DNA of 64,000 bases from Penelope pileata. Its lineage: Eukaryota; Chordata; Aves; Galliformes; Cracidae. Below are positions 51,811 to 63,987 of this stretch, one piece after another (the first letter of the stretch is position 1; each line of letters opens with the position of its first letter). Below the pieces are notes generated by a model. The model was not told the DNA's origin, ran no database searches, and saw only the letters and a list, made by a program, of their open reading frames with translations. The position numbers and the translations under genes were made by a program. Where the stretch lies: the NCBI GenBank assembly GCA_013396635.1, contig WBMW01005660.1, forward strand, positions 666,507-730,506. Direction: 5' to 3'.

Positions 51811-53040
51811 CGCAGGTGAAATAATAATAGGAAAAAATGAGAGAAGTCTTTTAGTCCTCAGCCCTGTGGCATGGTTCAGCCGAGGGCATAGGAAAGCTGG
51901 GCAAACACAGACGAACTGCCAGGCTTCAAAATTACCCCACCTCACCCATCCCTATTTCCTTCCATTGCAGGGAGGTTTAAAAGCTCCATGAAGAAAAATG
52001 ATTATCGTTGAGTCACGCCAATAGCTGCGATGCTGGCTGCCTGCCCCTGCCAGCCTGCTGCAGCACTTGTGTGCTAATGTTTGGATTTCAGTGGTGGGAA
52101 ATGAATGTCAGGCTGTACTCTCTTCATGCACCATTGAGCTGTGCTTATGGTCGCTCTTGGCAGCGCCAAATCATTAAACAGATAAAACCATCAGTCTTTT
52201 TATTTCCAAACATTAACCTAACTGCTAATAAAGCACAGCCCATGTCATCCTTATGGACTCTGCAGAGCTGAGTCACACCACAAATGGGATCTCAATGCTG
52301 GAAAATGCCTCGTGCTTCTTCCTGTGCTGAGGCCATGCCTCCTGAGTGAGCGGGGCCTGCCCAAAGGAGCTCTGCCTGGGGCCTCCTGCGTGAGCGGGGC
52401 CTGCCCCAAGGAGCTCTGCTTGGGCCTTCGTGCCAGCTCTGTGTGGGGAAGCTGGCAGGGCCGGGCTCTGTCTGCCCAGCAAAGCATGGGGCTGTGACCA
52501 GTGTGCTTCAGTGTGGGCACAGTGGGCAGCTCTGCAGCAACCAGTAGAAAGCCCCTCTCAGCCCCAGCTCCGGCAGGGAAAGCTTTCCAGGCCCTGAGGT
52601 GGAAGAAATGGAGCGATTCTCCCTCTCCATGGACTTCGCCCTCAGTGGCTGAACATATTTTTCCCCAAACATCTCCCAGCAGAACTGGAGGGGTTTTGCA
52701 AATTCATTATGTCGCAGAGGAATCTGTTTAATCAGCTGCCTTTCCCCAGAGGCACTTTGCGCTTAATGAGACGCTTGATGGAAGGAATCAAAATTGGTTT
52801 ATACAAGTTTAGCCTCAAAGCCCCCAGCCGATGTGTTACCGAGTGCACTGTAATTTAGAGGAGAAAACTGCGAGGCTGAGCACTTATCGCCATTTGCATG
52901 GGGTCAGTGGCAGAGGCGAGAAGTCATCGTTCCTTTCCCGGGTATTATCATGATAAATAGCAAAAGTCTCCATGCTACCAGGAGCCTGCTGGTGTAAGTT
53001 GCCAGGCACTCTTCCTGCCCAGAGCAGTTTGCCAGTCACA
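51775..53040. promoter_or_regulatory. Possible conserved non-coding regulatory stretch
   Basis: Unique-looking sequence with clustered factor-binding words: TGAGTCA (AP-1/MAF-type) at 52009-52015 and 52269-52275, an octamer ATTTGCAT at 52892-52899, and TTATC/GATAA-type GATA words near 52001-52006 and 52952-52957. Such clustering is typical of vertebrate enhancers but also arises by chance. Conservation cannot be judged from one sequence. The interior includes a GC-rich minisatellite. Confidence 0.25.
52337..52424. repeat. Two-copy 44-bp minisatellite
   Basis: Units 52337-52380 and 52381-52424 match at 41 of 44 positions. Each contains GAGCGGGGCCTGCCC or GTGAGCGGGGCCTGCCCC and GGAGCTCTGC. The preceding sequence GAGGCCATGCCTCC may be a fragment of a further unit. 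The high GC content contrasts with the surroundings. Confidence 0.95.
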
Positions 53041-53522
53041 CAGTAAGGCACATCCTCACCTCGCTTCCTTACGTCTGAGGGTGTCTCGCTAATTCAGAAA
53101 GTATCCAAACAAGGAATATGGCATTCATGTGGGAATGGCATCAGGAACCTGGTGAGCTAGATAGTGGGGCACAGAGCTGCGGTATGGAACAGTTCCAACT
53201 TCAGGTTCAAAATCTATTATTAAAATCTTCCCCTGTGAAGTTAATGTAGGAAAAAAGAGCAGTTCTTTCTTTCCTCTGCTTGTTCACTTTTTCCAGTTGC
53301 TGCTGCTATGCCGAGACCTCAGTCACCTCGTAACCTGCCTTCCTGTGGTGGAGCAGGCTGGGTGGCAGCTTTCTGGCTGCCAGAACACCCGCACAGGTGC
53401 AGGGTCCTCAGGAAAGCTCACTCTGGAGGACTCTCTATGGACCTGTACACACGGTTGTGCCCTTGGAAATGTGCAGAGTATTTCATTATCGCGAAGTAAT
53501 TCTTTCCGGTATTTCATTAGCC

Positions 53523-53535
53523 TTTTTTTTTTTTT
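53523..53535. repeat. T13 homopolymer
   Basis: A run of 13 T followed by AT-rich sequence. No retroposon was recognised beside it. Confidence 0.95.
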
Positions 53536-54036
53536 AATTTATTTTTTAGTATGATAGGACTAAATTATCAACAGAAGTGGAATTTCACAAGGATAAATGT
53601 TTAATTACCTGTCCAAACATCCGTGATGCATCTTTTCTCTGTGTCATTCTATTTAAAACCGGTGGTTTATTACTCACCTGTGCACAATAAGTTTATAATA
53701 CAGTTTTTTGTAATTGCTTGTTTCTTAGAAGTAGGTTTTTTGATTTTGATACAGTTAAAATATAGTTTGTGTTAACTTTTTAAGATATATAGCTTCGAAT
53801 TAAAAAAAAAGCATTTTTTCCTTACAAAGATGACATTTAATGGATGGAAAAGTAGATGTACATTCATCACATCGCATTTATTTTACTTTCAACTGTTACA
53901 ATTGATGGTCTATGTAATGTACACATTTGAGGTCTTTTAATATAAATATGGGTTTGTGAGAGTGCCACTTACCATCAGTCTCTAACACATTATCTGAAGA
54001 TTATTTATGGCATATGGCTATTGGTATCTTTCCCAG

Positions 54037-54098
54037 TTTTTTTGGTTGGTTGGTTGTTTTTTGGGTTTGGTTTTTTGTTGTTGTTGTTTTTGGTTGGA
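54037..54098. repeat. TTGG/GTT-rich low-complexity tract
   Basis: About 60 bp made only of T and G apart from the edges, containing GGTTGGTTGGTTG and GTTGTTGTTG. The opposite strand is a pure A/C tract. Confidence 0.9.
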
Positions 54099-57000
54099 GT
54101 TTAAAAGGACTGCAGGTGAAAACACTACTTATCATGGAATTGATATTACATCATCTGGTTTCACTTGAAACAATACTAAAGTATTAAAGAATTGCATTGT
54201 CATCTCTTGCTGTGAAGTTGCAGTATGTTCTGTAGCCTTGGCTCCCTTATTAATCCTTCAATAACGCATGCTTAATTGCTCAGCAAATGACACAACATGT
54301 GACGAAATAATACCTAAAATGTGATCTATATCTCTTCAGGCAGACACTGAGAACTGGATCACCTGCCTTTATTGTTCATATGGGAGCATGGAAGGAGCCG
54401 TAGGATCTGAACACTGTGGTCAGACACTAAGCACATTCGAATACAGACCCTGGAAACAAAAGGTATGTCTGCTCTATCAGTCAAGCTCAAGCCTGAACCC
54501 GTTCTTAAAACTAAGCACATGCACAACGTATTAACATATGCATCCTGGGGAGGAGAGGTTCCTCATGGCTCTGAACTGGTGCATGCTGGGCAGGCTGAGC
54601 ACTGGTGTGATCACCAAAGCCTAGCATGGTTGCTGTACTCTCACTGTAGGGAGCAGGTGTGCACAGCCAGGTAAATGTGGTCTGATTCCAGTGGGGGTAT
54701 AGAGACATCGAGCCTGCAGGACTTGCAGGGGGAAAGGGAAGGAGAGGCTGGAGAGAGGGAAAAAGTAGTTTTCACGGCAGATGGGGTTTCCCATGAGGGG
54801 TCTACCTGGAGTAGAGAACCTTGCCAACACAAGCATCAGTTCATGGGTTTCTAGAAAGTGGTTGGAAGTGGTGGAGAACAGAATGTACTAGAAATAGTTA
54901 ACAGCTGAGTCTCCTGCAGCACAAAGACTGCCTCCAGTCGAATCCCAAACGTTGGCCTGACAGACTTTGAGTCTCTCCAAATGCAGAATGAATTAAAGAT
55001 GCACTACTGTAAAGATCAGTAGAGTATGAAGATTGTATGGCTCTTTATAATTACATTTCCTTGTGTCTTGCTCTCTGCCTTGAAGGACAAAGGGTAGAGA
55101 TCTGCTGCTGCAACCTGCTCTATAGCGTAGAACCAGTTCAGTCCCTTTGTTCTCCCCCCAGAAAAGCTGAAGTGCAGTAACATCGTCCCTGATTGCATGG
55201 GTCTTTTTGTAATTAATTCAGACTCACAGTATTTATTTTTCCTTCAATGCCACTGCATCCATTCCTCTTGCCTTTTCCTCAAAGTAATTAATTAAAAAAA
55301 AAATCATGTTTTTTGTAGAAGGAAACTAGGAGAGAGATGTATTGGAAATAGGACTGTAAACAAAATGGGCTGCCAAGTATGCCCTACACACTTCACAGGA
55401 CCAAGGTTTTAATGATGCTGTGTGTTAGCGTTTTGTGTGTGGCACGTTGACTTGCCATATCTTTGGGGTTTATTTGAATTTTGTCTTTCTTGGCCATTTT
55501 TTCCTAGTCCCCTCTAATTATGTTGCTCAGTAAGCCCTGCATTTCATTTGTGGATGGCCCAAAGCAGAGTACCTTCATGATATGCAGAGGAGCTATAAGT
55601 TGACAGTATAGGAGGAAGTTTGGAGGAGTGGATCACAGAATTTGCAGTGCTCTTCATCTCACAATACTTTTGAACATAAAAGGACTTAAAAACCTTTCCA
55701 GTATGGGATAGTCTCAAAATCGCATGGAGAATCCTTCATGTTGCTGATTTTGTTGATTCATCTGCTCAGGCTCTAAATGCTACAGTTCCAAATTAACAAG
55801 CTGCGTGGTAATTAGGAAGCAGTGCAGGGAGGGTCCCTTGCTTAACGTGCTTCAAGTGCACAACTGCTTTTTGTACTTATATTTCTATATGGGAAGCAAA
55901 CATAGAGAATCTTTTGCTTACAAAATGGTGGAAAAGCAGAGAAATTAAGAGCCATGAGGAAACGTCTGGGAACTTCTGGCAGTACAGTTCAGGAAGGAAA
56001 GCAAGGGGTGTTATGCTATTCCTGTGTGTGGTCATCTGTTGTGCAAGCTACAAACCCTGCGGGCCTTAACGATATCTCTTCTGAATTCTGAAATCCTGTA
56101 ACTAATCTGAGTCATCTGCACAGCCGAACAGACACAAGGTCTCTTAAGTAAATTGGAAATACCTATAATTCTGCAGGAAATTAGAGAGCAGTTAGGTAGT
56201 CCCATAGCAGAGGAAGAAATAAAAAGGAGCCATAAAACCTCTGGGCTCTGGGAAAGCTCTGGGTGAAGATGACATTCTAATAGAATTTTCAAAACTGTTT
56301 CAGTCTCACTTGGCTCCTGTCATACGGAAAAAATTTCAAAAGGCCAAAGAGAAAGGGTTCCATTTCAGCATTAATTGCAGCACTGGGTTTTCTTAACTCT
56401 CTTTCCTAGGAAATAACCCATCGATGCACCATTTGCAATAATTAAATTACAGACCAATTCTTTTGACTAATGTGACTCAGAAGACAGGTTAAAATAGGAT
56501 CTAGAAAATTTCTAAACAGCATACCTTATGGACAAGAATTTAGCACATATCTTGAGGTTCACATTAATCAGAAAGCTGCTACAGAGCCTATAGGCCTGTT
56601 ATTATAATTTGCTATTTTTAAAATTCTCTGAACTAATCAGAAAATCAACAAGCTCAACATCCCTAAAGAGAGCTGCTTCCCACCCACCAGCAGCGGCTGA
56701 CTTCACTGTTGACATAAAAACCATGAAGATCTCAGTCTAGTATTCTGCCATGTAATTGTATCCTTAATTTTGGCCTTGTTGAAAGTCTGCTGGAAAACTG
56801 AGCTTGCGTGTCCTCATTAGAAGCAATTCATATGTAAATCATTGAAGATTTTTTTTAAAACTTGAAGAAAGAAAGCGTCCCTGTGACTCAAACGTTCTGC
56901 AGGCTCTTGCTCCTCTTGTGGCTCCCGCGTGGCTGTGACTCTTGGCAAATCTGATGCAGTGTGAGAGTGTTGCTGGCCACCCTTCTGGCTGCTCTTGCCT

Positions 57001-57899
57001 TAGCTGCTGGAGAAAGCATCTGCCAAGAGACGTTACCTTTTGCTAACCTTGGCTTAGTCACTGGAGGACAAGAGATGAACTATGCTATCTTCTACACTCA
57101 TGTGCCGGGCACATGGATGGTGCTTTTCTCTCTTCAGGCAATAGCAGCCATCTAGCGTCAGCTTTTCTGCATATAAGAAGGCTCAGTTTTTGCTCTTTTA
57201 CATGCAAAAATAAGCTGAAGTGGCAGCCTAGCATTAGTGGAATGACATCCTAGTGTTAAAACAGAGTAACTTTGAAAATATGTTAAATAAGCAACAGTTG
57301 GATGAGTTCTCTGGACAGTAAAATTGGTAAAGAAGCACGTGAGGTAACAGCCAAGTGCTTGTGTGAGAGCACAGCTTTGATAAAGTTCGGGCACCTGTTT
57401 CTTCCAAGTATTTCCGGATTTGGAGATGGAAGGTATCAAAAGTATACTGTCGAAGGTGTTGACAGCAATCCGAAGGTGTAAAGAAATACTGAGTCCTTAT
57501 CATGATTTTGGTGCTTTTCAGTTGGATGAGCTCAGTCCATTCACACTCTTAACTGTTCCTGAAATATACTGTGTCTGAAGTATTTGTCTCTGAGAAAGGT
57601 GAGGGTGAGTCTCTGTTGCTCGTAAATAACTTTTAAATGATCGCTGAAGGTGTTCAGAGGTTCCTTTTGGCGCCTTCTTATTGTCAATGTATAAAAATGC
57701 AGCAGAGGGGAACTAGGTAGCCAATGATGAAATTCAAATTGATTAAAAATGGTTTGTCAAAAACCTCTGGTTTTAGTTGTATAAATAGTCCTACATGGAA
57801 AGGTTAAAAAAAAAAGTCCAAGGTAATATGTGAGGCAGGTAATTGTTTATTGTTCATGAATTGTCCAGTTCATTGCAACGAAAAATTGTAGCTGCTAGA

Positions 57900-58180
57900 A
57901 ATGCGACCTTGTGCCCAGAAAATCTGTGAAAGCACAGCTGGCCCTGGCTGGGCTGGAAATCTTTAAGACTAATGGCAAAGGCTTTACTTTGAGAGAGTAT
58001 TTAGCTTCAAAAATGAATAGGGGCTGCATGTTCCAAATGTCACCTGTCAATTTAACAAATGGCAACTGTATACGCATCTTAATGCCAGATTGCTGTTTCA
58101 TTAGGCTCATTGCGGGTTATCACTCTGCAGCAGCTGCCATTATTCTAACTGCAGCATCTGAAATACAGGAGGGCAGAGGC
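57900..58180. promoter_or_regulatory. Possible conserved non-coding element
   Basis: Unique sequence with clustered short words such as CACCTGTCAATTTAACAAAT and CATTAGGCTCATTGCGG. A 127-codon frame (57911-58294) crosses it but has no recognisable domain. It is listed because its texture resembles deeply conserved enhancers; this is an impression, not a measurement. Confidence 0.2.
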
Positions 58181-59289
58181 TCCTGGTCACGGCTGCTCCT
58201 CGGCTGCGTGGTGCATACTGCTTCTGGAAGGCAGCAGGAGGGGAAAAGGGCACAAAATGAACAAATGCCCAGCGAGATGGAGAGGGAGGCATGATCTTTG
58301 GTGCAGCTGTGTTGAACTCGGTATAACACCAGCCATAAAGATATCTATCTTTAAGTTAGCTTTGCAACTAGCACTCAGCACACAAGCAAGTCCTGGTGGC
58401 TGCTGAATCATGGTGTCTAATGGTGGTCTGAGATGCGAAAAAAGTGGACAGGTGGCTTCACGTGGGAGCTCACTGCAGCCCTGTCTTAGGGTCCAGGCAG
58501 CGGGAGGATTTAACACTGGCCCTACCCTGAATACATCCTGCAGGAATGAACTGAACAACCCTTAGTACAACACACTGCAGTGAATGGGCAGAGGAAACAA
58601 CCATGGCACAGCATTCAGGTAAAGATGGGAAAGGGACGTAGCTGAGCTGATACACTTGGCCCAGCTCTGACCTCCCACAAGGCAATTCCCTCTGCTGCAC
58701 AGGAGAACAGCTCTGCAAGAACCATGCAAACCCATAGTTTTAAACTCCCCAAGCTGCAGCTGCCCACGCCAAAGCTGCCAGAGCTTCTCTGTGGTGCAAA
58801 TGCCACCAAAGTGCCCTGCAGCGTAAGCGATCAAGGTTTTGTTGCAGCCGTTGCAGAGAGCTTCCAGCCCCCCCTGTTGTCAGTGGCAGCTCAAACATCC
58901 CGACGGAGCTCCCTGACAGGACAAACAGATTTAAATATTAAAAAGCGCACTTGCCAGGTACCGTTTTGAGTGATTCATTCAGACTGCTGCTGCCAGTACA
59001 AGTGCTGCATAACACGACTGGAAACAAGTTGCAGAAGATGAGAAAATGGATTTCTTAGAAAAGCAGTTATTTGCTGTCCGCAGGGTCAGGGTTAGCAGTA
59101 ACAGCCAGCCACCGTGCGAGTGGAGGGTTTTCTTGCTGGGTAACTCTGAGTTTAGGGGTGAGACCAGAGCAGGGAAGGCAGCTAGGTCATTCTGTTTCCA
59201 GGCTGAACCTACTTCATTTGCTTGCTCCACAGCATTCATAGGAGTTCACTCAGGGATTTGTTCATCACAGAGAACACAAATTACCATTC

Positions 59290-59487
59290 CGTGTTCCACA
59301 GCACTCCAGCAGGAAGCTGCTTCTCCCTGGGCGTCCCCCGGCTCCAGACAGCGATCGCAGCCCCAGCGGTGTGGCTGCAGTGGGGACACTGCCGTCCCCT
59401 CGCAGCTCTGCAGGCTGCGGCTGGGCCGAGCCATTCCCCTGCACACTGACACACATCCCATAGGGCACGGGGCTGCACGCTGAGCGC
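59290..59487. promoter_or_regulatory. Small CpG cluster
   Basis: I count about 13 CpGs in roughly 200 bp with high GC. It lies 150 bp from a CR1 3' end. It could be a short CpG island or a GC-rich enhancer core. No coding exon was recognised, although a 145-codon frame (59046-59483) spans it on the + strand. Confidence 0.3.
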
Positions 59488-59636
59488 CTTCTGGGAGCCT
59501 GGTGGGAAAGGAAGAAAGGGAGACTGCTGGCATTCCAGAGCAGTTTGCCATGAGTCCACAGGCTCCTACAACTTCCTTTCTCAGACCAGCTGACAGTCAG
59601 ATTTGTCCAGATTTCAGTTTGCAGGGAAATGGTATA

Positions 59637-59710
59637 TCATGGAATCATAGAACAGCTTGGGCTGGAAGGGACCTTAAAGCCCATCCAGTTGCAACCCCCT
59701 GCCGTGGGGT
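59637..59710 (-). mobile_element. CR1 LINE 3' end
   Basis: On the + strand it reads GGAATCATAGAACAGCTTGG followed by GCTGGAAGGGACCTTAAAG and CATCCAGTTGCAACCCCCTG. This is the hallmark reverse complement of the avian CR1 3' terminus. The CR1 3' end is therefore at the left, where CTATGATTCCATGAT on the minus strand matches the terminal short repeats. Only about 75 bp remains, as is usual for 5'-truncated CR1 copies. Confidence 0.95.
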
Positions 59711-59717
59711 GGTGGTG

Positions 59718-59747
59718 TACATACATACATGTATATACATCCATGTA
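59718..59747. repeat. TACA microsatellite
   Basis: Imperfect TACA units, including TACATACATACATG, lie directly after the CR1 fragment. Confidence 0.85.
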
Positions 59748-60208
59748 CTTATTTTCAGTTTACTTTCATTAAGTGTGTGGAAAAAGCTGGTAAGCCTTTG
59801 AACTCAGTGTCCCTACAGCTGGTTGTTTAAATGCTTGCCTGTTTTTTCCGACTGTACCATCTGGCTTAATAAAGTTACTGGCTCTCCCTACAGATCCTGT
59901 TGCCCATGCCCAATATGGCTGCACCAATAATGGCAGCTGTTTATAACCTCACAAATTAATGCAACTTTAATGGCCACCTCTCAGACATCAAAAGGAGAAA
60001 GTAAGAATCAAAGCTGTGTCAATTTTTGTCACACTGCTTTCTTTTATGTAGAGAAAGCTCTGAAGATTACAGAAGTGCCCCAACAAACCTTCTGCCATAT
60101 GTAAATGCGAAATCCTGACACCATAAAAATCAGTGGCTGAGCAGTCCTCCCCAACAGCACCAGGATCTGAGTCATTTCTTAATTTCAGAAACTGCCCCTA
60201 CTTTAGCA

Positions 60209-60290
60209 GCGACTCGAACAGCCCCCGCGAGCACCACACGAGCCGAGGTTGGCAGGGGTCAGCGCGGCTGAGGTCACTGTGCTGACCCTC
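60209..60290. other. Short CpG cluster
   Basis: About nine CpGs in roughly 80 bp, including CCCGCGAGC and CAGCGCGGCTG. It lies between the CR1 fragment and the candidate conserved stretch at 60.4 kb. Confidence 0.35.
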
Positions 60291-60419
60291 GGCCACAAAG
60301 TGCTGAGGAGCCCACGCTGCTGCCCTGCTTCCCCAGCAGCACAGACAGGGAAGGGCAGAGTTAAGTACACCATGCCATGCACTCCGGCCTGCAGAGCCCC
60401 TCATTTTATGTTGTCCCCC

Positions 60420-61640
60420 TTTTTTAATCGCTTAGATTTCTAAAAGGGGAAATAAGGCGCCGTGTAAAAACATCACTATGGAAACATCACAGGCTCCCTT
60501 GCTCTTGCCTGCCAGTGACTACCTAACTGAAGTTTTACATCCTATTGGATCGCTGCTGGCCATCTGCTCTCCTTCAAACTTCGAGTGCGTTATATCCCTG
60601 AAAAGTTCATTTTTAGAAAGGAGGGAGGAGAAGGCAAGGGGAGAATCCGGCATTCTTGGCTATCGCAGAGGTATTGTGAAAAAGGAAGATAAGCTCGCTT
60701 TGGGGCAGCCCCTTAAAAAGACAAGGATCCGTGTTTTGTGAAGTAATTCCACCAAAAACACCCCATGTCGAGATGCGCTTTCATGATAAGGGTATCTGTT
60801 GGCAGCCACAAGGCAAAACAAATAAACAGCCGCTTCTCCTACTCTGGCACTAATTGTCTTCCTCTCTCTTTCTCTCATTTAGTGTCAAATGTATTTTCTT
60901 CTAAAACGTAACAGATACTGCCTGCACTGGAGTTGCTGGCTGCAGGCTCCCCAGTCTTCCTCCAAATAAAACACAGAAATAGATTTCCTGCCAAGTACTG
61001 GAGAAGTTTGAAGACTTTGGTTTTTAAAAATACAATCTTTTTATCAGTGCCCTCAGCCTGCCAAAGGTAATTATGGGCCACGGCGCATTCACATTAAGGC
61101 ATAGGACCCACAGACATTTCAAACGCTTAATGGAGAAACTCCATAAACGTACATATTGAAAAATAAATTAATTAAATTAAACTGCCATGTAAAGATATCA
61201 CTTAATTCTGCAGAGCGGAAGGCGCTCTTAATGGGAATGGAATGGATCACTGAGCATTTCAAAACCCAAAGCTATAATTTAAAATCAGCCTCTCTTCTAG
61301 TGTGCGAGTCACAAGACATTTATTATAGCCTTGGATTGTCAATTGTAATTGGTTTAGCAGAGACAAAGCCATGCTGTTTTGCTTCCTTGCCCTCCTAGCT
61401 GGGTCAATATATTTTGATGTCAGACTATTGACAAGCAAACCAAATGCTGAAATAAAATGACGCGTGCCGGTGATGAACTGGCAGAAAAGCAGTCCAAGGT
61501 AAACGTGATGCTGAAGCCTTTGTATTTATTTATCAAGTAGCAAGGGAAAAACTGTGATGTGAAGCATTCAAACTTCTTTAAATAAACCAGTTGAATATAT
61601 TTACTGCTGCTCTTGAGGCCTGCTATGTGGCAACAGACAC
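60420..61640. promoter_or_regulatory. Possible cluster of conserved non-coding elements
   Basis: About 1.2 kb of unique sequence rich in homeodomain-type words, including AATTAATTAAATTAA near 61166-61180 and TTGTCAATTGTAATTGG at 61336-61352. Other words include TTTATTTATCAAG near 61525 and CATAAACGTAC near 61142. No repeats or coding exons were recognised. The composition resembles developmental enhancers. Conservation was not tested, so this is a candidate only. Confidence 0.3.
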
Positions 61641-63878
61641 AAATTGATATAAACGAGTGAACATGAACGGCATCGTTTATAAGCTGCTGCTCTGAGCTCT
61701 GCAGGTGGCGGTAACAACGAGGGCTGCTTGTTGCACTTGATGCTCTTTTAGGGCTAGAGCCAAAGCCTTAGGTCCAGGCCCCCAGCAAGCAGAAAGCAAC
61801 GCATCTTCCAGGATGTGCATCAACCAGCTATTGATTCCTGGGGTGCCGCTGCAAGGTTTTATGTGGTACCAACAGCTATAAACCAGGCCTGCGCTTCTGC
61901 TGTCACAAGCAACTGTCTCCTTCTCGTTAAATAAGCATTCCCACAATGGTTTCATCCTTTTTTCTTACATTCTTCTTCCTCTGTTTCATGAATATTCTTT
62001 CTTGTAAGCTCATTTTCTGCTCTGGGCCACTGAGGCTGGTGAGCTGACTGGTTATAACCGGCGTGGCCACCTTCTGCCTTCTTCCACCCAGCCCATGTGC
62101 TGAGGTTGGCCACGGAGATGTTCTCTGAGCCTGAGCTGAGCCTGCTGCCCAGGGCCTCAAACATCCTTCTTGTGGAGCTTTCAAGTTTGTGAATCTCACT
62201 CTGAACAGCACCGACAAACTCAAAACTTGCTGTGAAAGTGTAAAGGGGCTGTGTGCTCTCTCTGCTTGATGGATTTTGTATGAAAAGGTGTTCCTGACAG
62301 AGGGATCTAGCAACAAAGGACCCACAGCCCTAGCTTGGAACAAAGACATCTCTCACCATCTCTGGCTTTGGGAAGGCTCAAATCAGACAGAAGTGGTCAC
62401 CTGCCCACTGAAAGTAATTGGAATGCCTTCCCCTTCTGAAGAGGCTCTTGGTCTGTTCACAGATCATGCTTAGGAGGAGCTGCAACACATCTGAGACGAG
62501 GACAATTCCCCCGGCCCAGCCCTGATGGCAGCAGCAGGCAGAGACAGACAGGGCCCACAGGAGCTGCAAGAACCACTGCTGCTGTTGTGGGAGCCGGGCA
62601 GCTTGCAGGTAGGGAGGAACTGCACTGAGGACAGCTGGAAGAGACGAGGCGGCTGCACCAGGTGCCAGTTGTCAGGATGTCACAGCACAGCTCTGCTGAG
62701 CAGCTCGTCTTTGAACACAAGATAATTTTTCTTTTATAAAAATACCTGTGCGTCTGCATTTGTTCTTGCTCACACAAGTCATAGGCTTTTCAGGAGAACG
62801 GGCTTTCAGTGTAATTCTTTAGCAGTCTGTTCCCTAAGCTAGTTAAGTATTATATTTAAAAAGGATGCATCCAGACGTGTCTTCCAATACTACTGCAAAT
62901 AGTTAACAGAAGCATTTCTTACCTTTCTGCAATACATCAGGTTTTAGCCTGCTATGCTATTCCTCTTTTTTTCCTCTTATCTAAAAGGCAAACTAATATC
63001 CTTGATAGCTCTTCACAGAAACTTTTACTTTTGACACCTTTTTCTGTCTCCCTCAGCTCTGAGCAGGACTTGAACTGTTCTCTAAGTGCCAGGTCACTAC
63101 TGATTCCTATTATTTCTATTCCACTTGTAAGGACTGCAGAGCTGGACACAGCTTTTAAAAGTTTCCTACTACCAGGATTCTTTCTGCTTATTTACGTGGC
63201 TCTCTGTCACAATATGCAAATGCCAACAACATTCTTCTCTGAAACAATGCGAGGGGAAGGAAAGCTTTCTTTGCCACTCTGCAGAAGAGCTGCCGAGACT
63301 TAGGTTATGGTCCAAACCCATACATAGGCTCCAGTTCCTGCTGTCACTGCTGTGTGTGGCAAGTTAGAAATCTGAAGTCTGCCTTTGATTTGGACTTTAG
63401 AGACTTCTTCAAGATATAAAATAATGATAGTCTGGTTGAGAACTGAATATACGCATCTGTCTGGATAACAGGCTACCTTGTATTACTAACAAAACACCAC
63501 AACCACAGGTGTGACTGTTTCTTTGCAATACAGTCATTAAGAATGGCCTTTTTCTACATAGCTTTTCCAGCACAGCTGTCTTTTTCATGAGCCCTTGCAG
63601 CTCTGAAGCTGGTGGAATCTGTAATTGTAGTCATAACTTCCTTTGCTTATGGAAAGGAAAAGATTGGAGTGCTCTAAGTCATGGTCACTGGGTCAGGAGA
63701 ACAGCGTAGGTCACAGAAGTTAAGGGCTTAAGTTAAATGAATAAACTCTGAAATTCCCTATTATGGTAAAAATGCTTCTTTCCCTTAACACTTGTAAACC
63801 TTCAGTAAATACACAAAGTATAAATTCTAAGCTATTAGGACCAATAGTGACAAAGTAATGATTTTAATGCTCTTTAAG

Positions 63879-63895
63879 AAAAAAAAAAAAAAAAA
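63879..63895. repeat. A17 homopolymer
   Basis: A run of 17 A residues near the right edge. No retroposed sequence was recognised to its left. Confidence 0.95.
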
Positions 63896-63987
63896 CTACA
63901 CTGCTGAACATACTTGTTCGAAATATCCAAAAGGTTTAATTGTATTCAATTTTTGTAGTCGCAGAATTCCGACCACTGTTTCACATT

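Noticed and set aside
59046..59483. 145-codon open frame on + strand
   Set aside because: It crosses a GC-rich patch depleted in stop codons. Frames on the other strand overlap it, and no domain was seen.
61927..62349. 140-codon open frame on - strand, considered as an ADAT2 exon
   Set aside because: It lacks the HAE and PC-MC deaminase motifs and does not resemble ADAT2.
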